Assembly (NCBI RefSeq): GCF_035982055.1
Contig: NZ_CP108427.1
Span: forward strand, 4,340,001 to 4,404,000
DNA from: Streptomyces sp. NBC_01288
GTDB taxonomy: Bacteria > Actinomycetota > Actinomycetes > Streptomycetales > Streptomycetaceae
Direction of reading: 5' to 3'
DNA length: 64,000 nt
This document shows, piece by piece, positions 51,510 to 59,155 of the stretch (positions within the stretch are counted from its first letter, which is position 1; each line of letters opens with the position of its first letter). The position numbers and the translations under genes are program-made. The notes below the pieces were generated by a model, which made no database searches, had not been told where the DNA came from, and was given only the letters and a program-made list of their open reading frames with translations.

Positions 51510-52559
51510 ATGAGGAGTTTCCTGAAACCGGCGGCCGGGCTCACCTGCTTGTTTGCCCTCGCGGTCACCGGATGCTCCTCCAGCTCCGGTGACTCGTCGG
51601 ACTCGTCCTCCGGAGGGACGGACAGCGCTACGTCCACACCGTCGTCGACGCCGTCGTCGTCCGCCTCGTCGGGCTCGTCGTCGAGCACGGCCTACGCCCC
51701 GTACGTCAGCGCCACGACGGCCTCGGACATGGACGGCAAGGGGTCCCCGTCGACGTACAACCTGTCCTTCGCCATCGCCAAGGGCAGCACCTGCACGCCT
51801 GAGTGGAACGGTACGACCGCGATCGACAACTCGGCGGTGGAGTCCAGGATTTCGGCGCTGAAGACCTCCGGGGCCACGGTCCGGGTCTCCTTCGGCGGGG
51901 CGTCCGGCAAGGAGCTAGCGGAGACCTGCACCAGCGCGACCGCCCTCGCGAAGGCGTACGGCGAGGCGCTGGACGCGGCGGGCTCCACGCAGGCGGACTT
52001 CGACATCGAGGGTGACGCGCTGACCGACTCCACGTCGGTCGCCCTGCGCTCCAAGGCGATAGCCCTGCTCCAGAAGGAGCGCACCGACCTCAAGGTCTCC
52101 TTCACCCTGCCCGTGATGCCGTCCGGCCTCGACTCCGACAGCCTGGCGCTGCTGGAGTCCGCCAACGACAACGCGGTGGCCGTCTCCACGGTCAACATCA
52201 TGACGATGAACTACGGCGAGTCGTACACCGCTGACATGGGCGACTACGCGATCACGTCCGCTACGGCCACGCACACCCAGTTGAAGAAGGTGTTCGGGCT
52301 CTCGGACGCGGGGGCCTGGCAGGGGATGGCGCTCACATCGATGCTGGGCGTGAACGATGTCTCCGGGGAGACGTTCTCGCTCTCGGACGCGGCGCAGGTG
52401 CGGACGTTCGCCGAGTCGAAGAAGATCGCGTGGGTGTCGATGTGGTCGACGTTCCGGGATCAGCAGTGTGAGAGCGGTAGTTCGGACGACGACGCGGCTA
52501 CGGACTGCAGTGGGGTGACGCAGTCTGCGGGGGCGTTCGGGGAAGCGTTTGCCGGGTGA
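51510..52559 (+). CDS. GH18-like (chitinase-type) lipoprotein
   Basis: This 349-aa exported lipoprotein has a signal ending at the lipobox LAVTGC, then a Ser/Thr/Gly-rich linker of about 50 residues. The GH18-type barrel shows NLSFAIAKGSTCTPEWNG, VRVSFGGASGKELAE and the catalytic motif ADFDIEGD with Glu167 as the acid, plus VNIMTMNYG. It should hydrolyse or bind beta-1,4-linked N-acetylglucosamine polymers. It is divergent from the deacetylase/glycosyltransferase operon and may trim that product. ATG 51510 is chosen; GTG 51498 is an alternative. No carbohydrate-binding module is present. Confidence 0.85.
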   Translation: MRSFLKPAAGLTCLFALAVTGCSSSSGDSSDSSSGGTDSATSTPSSTPSSSASSGSSSSTAYAPYVSATTASDMDGKGSPSTYNLSFAIAKGSTCTPEWNGTTAIDNSAVESRISALKTSGATVRVSFGGASGKELAETCTSATALAKAYGEALDAAGSTQADFDIEGDALTDSTSVALRSKAIALLQKERTDLKVSFTLPVMPSGLDSDSLALLESANDNAVAVSTVNIMTMNYGESYTADMGDYAITSATATHTQLKKVFGLSDAGAWQGMALTSMLGVNDVSGETFSLSDAAQVRTFAESKKIAWVSMWSTFRDQQCESGSSDDDAATDCSGVTQSAGAFGEAFAG

Positions 52560-52587
52560 CGGGTGCGTTGTCGGGTGACGGTGCGTT

Positions 52588-52683
52588 GTGGCTGGTCGCG
52601 CAGTTCCCCGCGCCCCTAAAAGAAGGGGTGTTGGACTGCGCGGCGGAGCCGCAAAATGGCACAGCCCCGCGCCCCTAAAAGAA
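52588..52683. repeat. Interspersed intergenic element, copy B with internal duplication
   Basis: It begins GTGGCTGGTCGCGCAGTTCC, as in copy A. CCCCGCGCCCCTAAAAGAA occurs twice, at 52606-52624 and 52665-52683, exactly 59 bases apart. Between them are a small hairpin GCGGC-GGA-GCCGC and the word TGGCACAG. It ends seven bases before the stop of a convergent gene. Confidence 0.75.
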
Positions 52684-52689
52684 ACGCCC

Positions 52690-53103
52690 TTAGCGGCGTC
52701 GGTGAACCAACCGGCCCGCACACACCGTTGCGATGCATGTGCCGGCCTCGTCGAATACGGCGAGGTCGGCTCGGCCCAAGTCGACAAGAGTCGTAGGGCG
52801 TGGGGCGGCGAGGACCATGACGTCGTTCCGCTGTGCCGCCGCCCGGAGTTCGAGGGAGTCGACGTGTTGTGCCAGGACGGCGGTCGCGCCCGTTTTCAGT
52901 ACGGCGTGGATGCGTTCGCGGGGGCTCGGGGCGTCCGGGAGGGGGCCCTCGTGGACGCGGGCGGGACCCAGCGCACCCGGCCAACTCCGTACCCGGGCGC
53001 CGGGAAAGCGGTCCTGGATCTCCGCCAGCGTCCCCACACCCACCACCCGGGCGCCCTCGACGGCGACGGCTCCGCCCTCGTCCGCCGTGTGAATCGTCAG
53101 CAC
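52690..53103 (-). CDS. Imidazolonepropionase-like domain protein next to mqnC
   Basis: This 137-aa protein resembles the small beta-sandwich part of amidohydrolases: MLTIHTADEGG at the start and DVMVLAAPRPTTLVDLGRADLAVFDEAGTCI at the end, the last part like the metal-independent end of imidazolonepropionase. The HxH metal site and barrel are absent, so it cannot be a complete amidohydrolase. GTG 53103 lies seven bases after the mqnC stop, implying co-transcription. A role linked to the futalosine pathway is possible but unproven. Confidence 0.72.
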   Translation of the reverse strand: MLTIHTADEGGAVAVEGARVVGVGTLAEIQDRFPGARVRSWPGALGPARVHEGPLPDAPSPRERIHAVLKTGATAVLAQHVDSLELRAAAQRNDVMVLAAPRPTTLVDLGRADLAVFDEAGTCIATVCAGRLVHRRR

Positions 53104-53110
53104 AGGAGGC

Positions 53111-54310
53111 CTAGTTGGCCGACAGGAGCTTCAACTCCGGGTGGGCCGTGCCGCCTTCGATCGCGGTGGACGAGATGTGGGACATCACGCGCTCGTCGAC
53201 CGGGTCGTTCGCCGGGTCGTCGTGGACGACGATGTGCTCGTACGTCGTGGCCCGCTGGGCGGGGACTCGGCCCGCCTTGCGGATGAGGTCGATGATCTCC
53301 ATGCGGTTGGAGCGGTGCTTGGCACCGGCCGAGGAGACGACGTTCTCCTCCAGCATGATCGAGCCGAGGTCGTCCGCGCCGTAGTGCAGGGAGAGTTGGC
53401 CGACCTCCTTGCCCGTCGTCAGCCAACTGCCCTGGATGTGGGCGACGTTGTCCATGAAGAGACGCGCGATGGCGATCATCCGCAGGTACTCGAAGAGCGT
53501 GGCCTGCGTGCGGCCCTTCAGGTGGTTGTTCTCGGGCTGGTAGGTGTACGGGATGAAGGCGCGGAAGCCACCGGTGCGGTCCTGCACGTCACGGATCATC
53601 CGCAGGTGCTCGATGCGCTCGGCGTTGGTCTCGCCGGTGCCCATGAGCATCGTCGACGTGGACTCGACGCCCAGGTTGTGCGCCGCCTCCATGATCTCCA
53701 GCCAGCGCTCGCCGGACTCCTTGAGGGGCGCGATGGCCTTGCGGGGGCGCGCGGGGAGCAACTCCGCACCGGCGCCCGCGAAGGAGTCGAGGCCGGCCGC
53801 GTGGATGCGGGTGATGGCCTCTTCGACGGTGACCTTCGAGATGCGGGCCATGTGCTCGACCTCGGACGCGCCGAGGGAGTGGATGACCAGCTGGGGGTAC
53901 GCGCCCTTGATCGCGGCGAAGTGCTCTTCGTAGTACTCGACGCCGAAGTCCGGGTGGTGTCCGCCCTGGAACATGATCTGCGTACCGCCGAGTTCGACGG
54001 TCTCGGCGCACCGGCGCAGGATGTCGTCGAGGTCCCGCGTCCAGCCCTTCGCGGTGTCCTTGGGGGCGGCGTAGAACGCGCAGAACTTGCACGCCGTGAC
54101 GCACACGTTCGTGTAGTTGATGTTCCGCTCGATGATGTACGTCGCGATGTGCTCCGTACCCGCGTACCGACGCTTGCGTACGGCGTCGGCGGCGGCGCCG
54201 AGCGCGTGCAGCGGGGCGTCGCGGTAGAGGTCGAGCGCCTCTTCGGGGGTGATGCGCCCGCCCTCGGCGGCACGGTCGAGGACGGACTGAAGCTCGGCCT
54301 TCTCGGTCAC
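53111..54310 (-). CDS. mqnC: Cyclic dehypoxanthinyl futalosine synthase
   Basis: This 399-aa radical SAM enzyme cyclises dehypoxanthinyl futalosine in the alternative menaquinone pathway. The cluster motif CVTACKFC is at residues 70-77 (Cys70, Cys74, Cys77) after ERNINYTNVC. QIMFQGGHHPDFGVEYYEE and SWLTTGKEVGQLSLHYGADD are MqnC-specific. GTG 54310 with AGGGA upstream gives the usual N-terminus. It uses S-adenosylmethionine to generate a deoxyadenosyl radical in the cytoplasm. Followed by the small amidohydrolase-like gene. Confidence 0.95.
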   Translation of the reverse strand: MTEKAELQSVLDRAAEGGRITPEEALDLYRDAPLHALGAAADAVRKRRYAGTEHIATYIIERNINYTNVCVTACKFCAFYAAPKDTAKGWTRDLDDILRRCAETVELGGTQIMFQGGHHPDFGVEYYEEHFAAIKGAYPQLVIHSLGASEVEHMARISKVTVEEAITRIHAAGLDSFAGAGAELLPARPRKAIAPLKESGERWLEIMEAAHNLGVESTSTMLMGTGETNAERIEHLRMIRDVQDRTGGFRAFIPYTYQPENNHLKGRTQATLFEYLRMIAIARLFMDNVAHIQGSWLTTGKEVGQLSLHYGADDLGSIMLEENVVSSAGAKHRSNRMEIIDLIRKAGRVPAQRATTYEHIVVHDDPANDPVDERVMSHISSTAIEGGTAHPELKLLSAN

Positions 54311-54408
54311 CGGGAGGTCCCTTTCGTCAAGGGTTGCGGACGGGCAGATGGTGCTGACGGACCTCGCCAGCCTACGCCAGCGGATTTTCCGCCCGGACCT
54401 CAGGCACC

Positions 54409-55008
54409 TCAGGCCGTGTACGCGCCGACCAGCAGTCCGAGGAAGGCACCGGCGAGCAGAAACGGCCCAAAGGGGACGACGATCCCCCGGCCGTCCCGGC
54501 GTCTCCGGGCCGCGAAACCGCCGTAGACCGCCCGCAGCAGGAACCCCGCGAGCGCGCCCAGCATCACCGTCGGCCACCCGTACCACCCGAGCACGACCCC
54601 CGCCCCGACCGCGAGCCTCACCTCGTCGATGCCCAGACCACCACCACTGCCGGAGTCGATACGGCTCAGCGCGAAGTACCCGCCGGCGAGCGCGAGGGCG
54701 CCGAGCAGCGCGGTCGTCCAGTGCCCGGCGTGCTCGGGCAGGAAGGTGACGAGACCGAGGAGGGCGAGGGTGGCACCGGCGAGGGGAAGCGCCAGGCCGA
54801 CGGCACCGGCGGACAGGACCGCGACGGGCACGAGCAGCAGCCAGACCGCCAGTTCGGGCCTGATCCCGGTGGCGGCGGCGAGGGCGACACACATCAGCAC
54901 GACCAGGAGAGCGGTACCGGCGCCGCGCCGGCCGACCCGCGCCACCACCGCTCCCGCACCCGCGCCCCACACCCCCGCGAGGGCGATCAGCAGCTGGTCG
55001 TAGTCCAC
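54409..55008 (-). CDS. A24 prepilin-peptidase-like membrane protein
   Basis: This 199-aa protein has six or seven hydrophobic segments and resembles short type IV prepilin peptidases without the methyltransferase domain. The second catalytic Asp region reads GGLGIDEVRLAVGAGVVLGW where GxGDVKL is expected, and the C-terminus ends FGPFLLAGAFLGLLVGA, which is typical (PFGPFL). The first catalytic Asp near the N-terminus is not evident. It could be a processing peptidase for pilin-like proteins or a degenerate member. It lies 16 bases before the kinase stop, on the same strand and downstream of the kinase. Confidence 0.65.
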   Translation of the reverse strand: MDYDQLLIALAGVWGAGAGAVVARVGRRGAGTALLVVLMCVALAAATGIRPELAVWLLLVPVAVLSAGAVGLALPLAGATLALLGLVTFLPEHAGHWTTALLGALALAGGYFALSRIDSGSGGGLGIDEVRLAVGAGVVLGWYGWPTVMLGALAGFLLRAVYGGFAARRRRDGRGIVVPFGPFLLAGAFLGLLVGAYTA

Positions 55009-55024
55009 TCGGCGGCCCCGACCG

Positions 55025-56719
55025 CTACTTGACCTTGGACAACCGCGCGGTCGGGGAGCCCTCGGCGGAACTGTCCGACAGGTACGTGAGGTCGTCGCCG
55101 ACCGGGGTGAGGGTGACGGTGTGGGCGGCCTGGTTGCAGACGTCGCGGTTCGACGTCGCGCCCGCCGCCGAGGCGACGAGCCGGGTCTTCGTCACCTGCT
55201 TCAGGGTCAGTACGTCGTCGCAGACCCCGCCGAGCTGGTCGGTCTGGCGGAGGATGCCCAACCGCTGCCCCACGCCCACCTTGGCGATCGTGATCCGGAA
55301 GGTCCCGTCGGGAAGCGTGCCGCCCAGCGCGGTGCCCTCGCCCTCCCAGGTGCCCAGGTAGTGGTCGGGGATGGACTTGAGCGAGGAGCCGTCGCCCGCG
55401 CTCGGCGCGCTGCTCGCCGTGGCGGAGGCGGAGGAAGTAGCGGAAGCGGTCGGGATCGCGCCCGCCGAGGAGTCCTTGCCCTTGTCGTCCGGCTGCATCC
55501 AGTACAACAACACCGGCACCAGCGTCACCACCGCCAGCGCCCCGGCGATGGAGAGCGCCACCGCACAACCGACCCTGCGGCCACGCCCGTTGGGCCCGGG
55601 AGCCGCCGTGGCGGCAACGGAGACGGAGACCTTTCCGGGGTGCCGCCCGGAGGCCGGTGGGACGGTGTCGTACGGGGCCGCGTCACGCGGTTCGGGTACG
55701 AACCCGGCCGGCCCCGCAGGTGACTTGGGCATCACCGGCGCCGGCCCGAAGGCCCCGCCCCCCGCCCCCACCGACGGACTGCTGAACCCCACCGGCCCCG
55801 AGGGCACGCTCTCGGCCACCCCCGCGGCCTCAAGATTCAGCAGCTGTACGGCACTTCGGCTGACCTGTTCCACCAACGCCCCCGGCAGCCACCCCCCGGC
55901 CACCAGCCGGGCGGCCCCGTCCGGAGCGAGCCACCGCCCCACCTCACCCGGGGTCGGCCGCGCGGCGGGGTCCTTGGCCAGACAGGCACTCGCCAGCTCC
56001 CGCAAGTCCCCGTCCATCTCCCCGAGTTGAGGCTCTTCGTGGACGACCTTGTAGAGGAGCGCGGCGGAGGAGTCACCGGGAAAGGGGGATGTGCCCGTGG
56101 CCGCGTAAGCCAACACAGCCCCCAGCGAGAAGACATCAGACGCACCTGTCGCGCCCTTGCCGAGGATCTGCTCGGGGGCCATGTAGCCGGGCGAGCCGAC
56201 GGAGACGCCGGTGGAGGTGAGGGAGGCGGTGCCCTCCGTGGCGCGGGCGATCCCGAAGTCGATCAACAGCGGCCCGTCGAGGGTGAGAAGCACGTTGGAC
56301 GGCTTCACGTCCCGGTGCACGAGCCCCAACTCATGTACTGCCGTGAGCGCTTCGGCCAGCCCCGCGCCGAGCGCCCGTACGGTGGCCGTGGGCAGCGGCC
56401 CGCCGTCCGCGACGGCGGCGGAGAGGGAGGGCCCGGCGGCATAGGCCGTAGCCACCCACGGCACCGCGGCCTCGGGATCGGCGTCCAGCACGGGGGCCGT
56501 CCAGGCACCGCCCACCCGCCGCGCGGCGTCGACCTCGCGGCGGAAGCGGGCGCGGAACTCCTCGTCGAGCGCGAAGTGCGGATGCACGATCTTGACCGCG
56601 ACCGTACGACCGCCCGCGCTGCGCCCGAGGTAGACCCGGCCCATCCCACCGGACCCGAGCCGGCCGAGCAGCCGGTAGGGCCCCACGACCGTGGGTTCGT
56701 CGTCTCCGAGCGGCTGCAT
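55025..56719 (-). CDS. Membrane Ser/Thr protein kinase with extracellular sensor domain
   Basis: This 564-aa protein has an N-terminal kinase domain: GRLGSGGMGRVYLGR (ATP loop), VAVKIVHPHF (Lys), VHRDVKPSNVLL (catalytic Asp), LIDFGIARA (metal Asp) and GSPGYMAPEQI. A Pro/Gly-rich juxtamembrane linker and one membrane helix at about residues 385-410 (AVALSIAGALAVVTLVPVLL) follow. The extracellular C-terminus has about 110 structured residues (HYLGTWEGEGTALGGTLP) with two Cys. It has no PASTA repeats. ATG 56719 is preferred because GGGAGGGG is optimally placed. Signal and substrates unknown. Confidence 0.9.
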   Translation of the reverse strand: MQPLGDDEPTVVGPYRLLGRLGSGGMGRVYLGRSAGGRTVAVKIVHPHFALDEEFRARFRREVDAARRVGGAWTAPVLDADPEAAVPWVATAYAAGPSLSAAVADGGPLPTATVRALGAGLAEALTAVHELGLVHRDVKPSNVLLTLDGPLLIDFGIARATEGTASLTSTGVSVGSPGYMAPEQILGKGATGASDVFSLGAVLAYAATGTSPFPGDSSAALLYKVVHEEPQLGEMDGDLRELASACLAKDPAARPTPGEVGRWLAPDGAARLVAGGWLPGALVEQVSRSAVQLLNLEAAGVAESVPSGPVGFSSPSVGAGGGAFGPAPVMPKSPAGPAGFVPEPRDAAPYDTVPPASGRHPGKVSVSVAATAAPGPNGRGRRVGCAVALSIAGALAVVTLVPVLLYWMQPDDKGKDSSAGAIPTASATSSASATASSAPSAGDGSSLKSIPDHYLGTWEGEGTALGGTLPDGTFRITIAKVGVGQRLGILRQTDQLGGVCDDVLTLKQVTKTRLVASAAGATSNRDVCNQAAHTVTLTPVGDDLTYLSDSSAEGSPTARLSKVK

Positions 56720-56784
56720 GCCGTCCACCCCTCCCCCGTACGACTTCCAGCAGGGTAGTGCGCCACCTTCTGTCTATACGGCTA

Positions 56785-57633
56785 TTACGGCTGGAGCAGT
56801 TCCACGTTCACGTCGGCCGGGAAACCGGTCGTGGGTCCGACGCGGCGGGCGAACTCGGCGACGGCGGCGAGCTGGGGCGCGCCGAAACGGAAGTCGAGGG
56901 TGGTGAAGTACCGCTCCAGAACCTCCTCGTCGAAGTCCTCCCAGCGGGAGGCCTGTTCGGCGACCTTGCCGACCTCCTCCAGGGAGAGGTTGCGGGAGGC
57001 GAGGAAGGCCTCGTGGACCTTGCGGGTGATGACCGGCTCGCGCTCCAGGTAGTCGCGGCGGGCGGCCCACACGGCGAAGACGAACGGCAGCCCGGTCCAC
57101 TCCTTCCAGAGCGAGCCGAGGTCGTGCACCTCCAGGCCGAAGCGGGGCCCGTCGAGCAGGTTGGCGCGCAGGGCGGCGTCACCGATGAGTACGGCGGCGT
57201 CGGCCTCCTGCATCATCAGGCTCAGGTCGGGCGGGCAGGTGTAGTAGTCGGGCTGGACGCCGTAGCGCTCGGCGAGGAGGAGCTGCGCGAGGCGTACGGA
57301 GGTCCGCGAGGTCGAGCCGAGGGCGACCCGGCGGCCGTCGAGCTGGTCCAGCGGGACCTGCGAGACGATCACGCAGGACATCACCGGGCCGTCGCAGCCG
57401 ACGGCGATGTCGGGGAAGGCGACCAGGTCGTCCGCGTTGCGGAGGAACTCGACGAGCGTGATGGGCCCGATGTCGAGGTCGCCCTGCACCAGCTGCTCGC
57501 TGAGCTTCTCCGGGGTGTCCTTGGTGAGCTCGAAGTCGAGAAGCGTGCCTGTTCTCGCGAGCCCCCAGTACAGGGGCAGGCAGTTCAGGAACTGGATGTG
57601 GCCGACGCGCGGCCGGGTGCGAGAATTGTCCAC
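56785..57633 (-). CDS. mqnA: Chorismate dehydratase
   Basis: This 282-aa protein has the periplasmic-binding-like fold of MqnA, which dehydrates chorismate to 3-enolpyruvylbenzoate in the first step of the futalosine pathway. Signatures: RVGHIQFLNCLPLYWGL, DLDIGPITLVEFLRN, VALGSTSRTSVRLAQLLL and LIGDAALRANL. The length fits. It is in the same region as mqnC and menG but separated from mqnC by the kinase and prepilin-peptidase genes. It has its own upstream gap, shared with the divergent cold-shock promoter. Confidence 0.94.
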   Translation of the reverse strand: MDNSRTRPRVGHIQFLNCLPLYWGLARTGTLLDFELTKDTPEKLSEQLVQGDLDIGPITLVEFLRNADDLVAFPDIAVGCDGPVMSCVIVSQVPLDQLDGRRVALGSTSRTSVRLAQLLLAERYGVQPDYYTCPPDLSLMMQEADAAVLIGDAALRANLLDGPRFGLEVHDLGSLWKEWTGLPFVFAVWAARRDYLEREPVITRKVHEAFLASRNLSLEEVGKVAEQASRWEDFDEEVLERYFTTLDFRFGAPQLAAVAEFARRVGPTTGFPADVNVELLQP

Positions 57634-57733
57634 GACGTGAGGCTAGACCTCATGAGGTACGCTCCATACTTCGGCCCCACAGTCAAGCCTCCGGCGATCT
57701 TCAAACGTCCGAGTGATGTGATCTTGGCCTCTA

Positions 57734-57761
57734 TTGCTTTCGGCTGCCCGAGTGCTAGGCT
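57734..57761 (+). promoter_or_regulatory. Putative promoter of the cold-shock gene
   Basis: TTGCTT at 57734-57739 and TAGGCT at 57756-57761 are separated by 16 bases, giving a transcript with a leader of about 150 bases before the cold-shock start codon. Confidence 0.5.
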
Positions 57762-57797
57762 CGCCGCAAGTTGCAGTTTGGTTTCCCTTGCAGTACA

Positions 57798-57839
57798 GAG
57801 CCTGCGGAGCATGTAACCGCGGGCTCTTGTCGTTTTCAG
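57798..57839 (+). promoter_or_regulatory. Hairpin with T-rich tail in the cold-shock leader
   Basis: GAGCCTGCGG at 57798-57807 pairs with CCGCGGGCTC at 57817-57826 (one G-U pair) around a nine-base loop and is followed by TTGTCGTTTT. This is the shape of an intrinsic terminator inside the leader, suggesting attenuation or temperature-dependent folding. A long leader is common for cold-shock genes; the mechanism here is inference. Confidence 0.55.
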
Positions 57840-57919
57840 ACGTATGCAGTAGTGCGGGACTTGTTTTCACACTTGCAGGGTTCTGGAGCAGGGCAACCCT
57901 TTGGGCCCAAGGAGGGCTT

Positions 57920-58123
57920 ATGGCTACCGGAACCGTGAAGTGGTTCAACGCCGAAAAGGGCTTTGGCTTCATCGCCCAAGAAGGCGGAGGCCCCGACGTC
58001 TTCGTTCACTACTCCGCGATCAACGCGAGCGGCTTCCGCTCGCTGGAGGAGAACCAAGCGGTCTCCTTCGACGTGACCCAGGGTCCGAAGGGCCCGCAGG
58101 CGGAGAACGTCACCCCCGTCTGA
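57920..58123 (+). CDS. Cold-shock domain protein (CspA family)
   Basis: This 67-aa single-domain RNA/DNA chaperone has both nucleic-acid-binding motifs: KWFNAEKGFGFI (RNP1) and DVFVHYSAI (RNP2). Full family length. GGAGGG at 57911-57916 supports ATG 57920. It is transcribed alone, with a structured leader in front and a strong terminator behind, divergent from mqnA. Confidence 0.96.
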   Translation: MATGTVKWFNAEKGFGFIAQEGGGPDVFVHYSAINASGFRSLEENQAVSFDVTQGPKGPQAENVTPV

Positions 58124-58191
58124 GTCACCTGATCGCAGTCATTCGGTCTCGGAGCCTGGTGCTTTGATCCGGAACGGATAGCAAGACCCAA

Positions 58192-58222
58192 GGAGCCCCG
58201 CGCCGCAAGGCGACGGGGCTCC
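58192..58222 (+). terminator. Strong terminator after the cold-shock gene
   Basis: GGAGCCCCG at 58192-58200 and CGGGGCTCC at 58214-58222 form the outer stem, and CGCC/GGCG extends it to a GCAA tetraloop, with one bulged A. TGCCTTTG follows. Confidence 0.85.
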
Positions 58223-58266
58223 TGCCTTTGCCTCCGGCGGTTGGGCGGGGCTTGTCGTCGCGGGGT

Positions 58267-58368
58267 GGGTGGCGGAAAACCCGGCCGGGGGTCGCCGAGC
58301 GGGTGGCGGAAAACCCGGTCGAGGGTCGTCGGGCGGGCCGCGGGGATCCCGGCGGGTTGCCGTCCGGC
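58267..58368 (+). repeat. 34-bp tandem repeats before the methyltransferase gene
   Basis: Two well-matched units at 58267-58300 and 58301-58334 both begin GGGTGGCGGAAAACCCGG. A third, more diverged unit of the same length fills 58335-58368, and a partial fourth (GGCGGAAGTCC) follows to about 58397. The array occupies most of the 324-base gap between the cold-shock and methyltransferase genes. Each unit contains a GGGT...ACCC inverted pair, so units could fold or bind a dimeric protein. Confidence 0.75.
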
Positions 58369-58447
58369 GGCGGAAGTCCAGACGGCTGTCTCCGGGCGGG
58401 TGGATAGGGCGGCCCGTTGTCAGTGGGCGTCGGTAGGGTCCGCGGCC

Positions 58448-59155
58448 ATGACATCGATGCCCTCCAACTCCACCTCATCCGAAGCCGACTTCGTGGCCAG
58501 TACCCGGACCTTCTACGACGCCATCGCCGAGGACTACGCCGAGCATTTCGCCGGGGAGCGCAGCGCCAAGCCGCGGGACTGGACGGTGATGGCGGGCTTC
58601 GCCGAGTTGGTGAGTCGGGGTGGGGGCGAGGGTGGGCAGGTGGTCGATCTCGGGTGCGGGCCGGGGCGGTCCACGGCGTTCCTCGCCGCGCAGGGGCTGG
58701 ACGTGTTCGGGCTCGATCTGTCCGAGTCGATGCTTGGGATCGCGCGCCGCGAGAACCCGGGGTTGCGCTTCCGGCAGGGTTCGATGCTGGAGCTGGACAT
58801 CCCCGACGGGGCGCTGGCGGCGGCCGTCTCCTGGTACTCGTCCATCCACACGCCTGTGGACCGACTCCCGTTCCTCTTCGCGGAGTTCCACCGGATCCTC
58901 GCACCGGGCGGGTATCTGCTGCTCGCCTTCCAGGCCGGCGACCGACCCCTCACCCTCGACCGTCCCTTCGGTCACCCGGTGACTCTGGACTTCGAGCGCC
59001 GGCGACCGGAAGCGATGGCCGAGTTGCTGGAGGCCGCGGGGTTCGCGCTGCGGTCACGGACCGTGCGGGAAGCGGAAGAGGAACTCGGGGAGTCGTCAGC
59101 GCAGGCGTTTCTGATGGCCCGCAAAGGTGTGGCTGGAGCTGCGGTTGCGCTCTAG
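58448..59155 (+). CDS. Class I SAM-dependent methyltransferase
   Basis: This 235-aa protein has the methyltransferase core: VVDLGCGPGRSTAFLAAQGL (SAM-binding motif I), FGLDLSESMLGIARRE (motif with the ribose-binding Asp), LRFRQGSMLELDIPD and FHRILAPGGYLLLAFQ. This resembles small-molecule C/O-methyltransferases; the substrate is unknown. ATG 58448 or the ATG three codons in (MPSNS) may be used. The in-frame stretch upstream is the tandem repeat region and was excluded. The last 60 bases overlap the 3' end of the next gene on the opposite strand. Confidence 0.87.
   Translation: MTSMPSNSTSSEADFVASTRTFYDAIAEDYAEHFAGERSAKPRDWTVMAGFAELVSRGGGEGGQVVDLGCGPGRSTAFLAAQGLDVFGLDLSESMLGIARRENPGLRFRQGSMLELDIPDGALAAAVSWYSSIHTPVDRLPFLFAEFHRILAPGGYLLLAFQAGDRPLTLDRPFGHPVTLDFERRRPEAMAELLEAAGFALRSRTVREAEEELGESSAQAFLMARKGVAGAAVAL

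Noticed and set aside
58267..58397. CRISPR array
   Set aside because: The 34-bp units are directly adjacent, with no spacers and no cas genes; they are simple tandem repeats.
58241..58447. N-terminal extension of the methyltransferase
   Set aside because: The extension translates tandem repeats into Gly/Arg-rich sequence; the family alignment starts after 58448.
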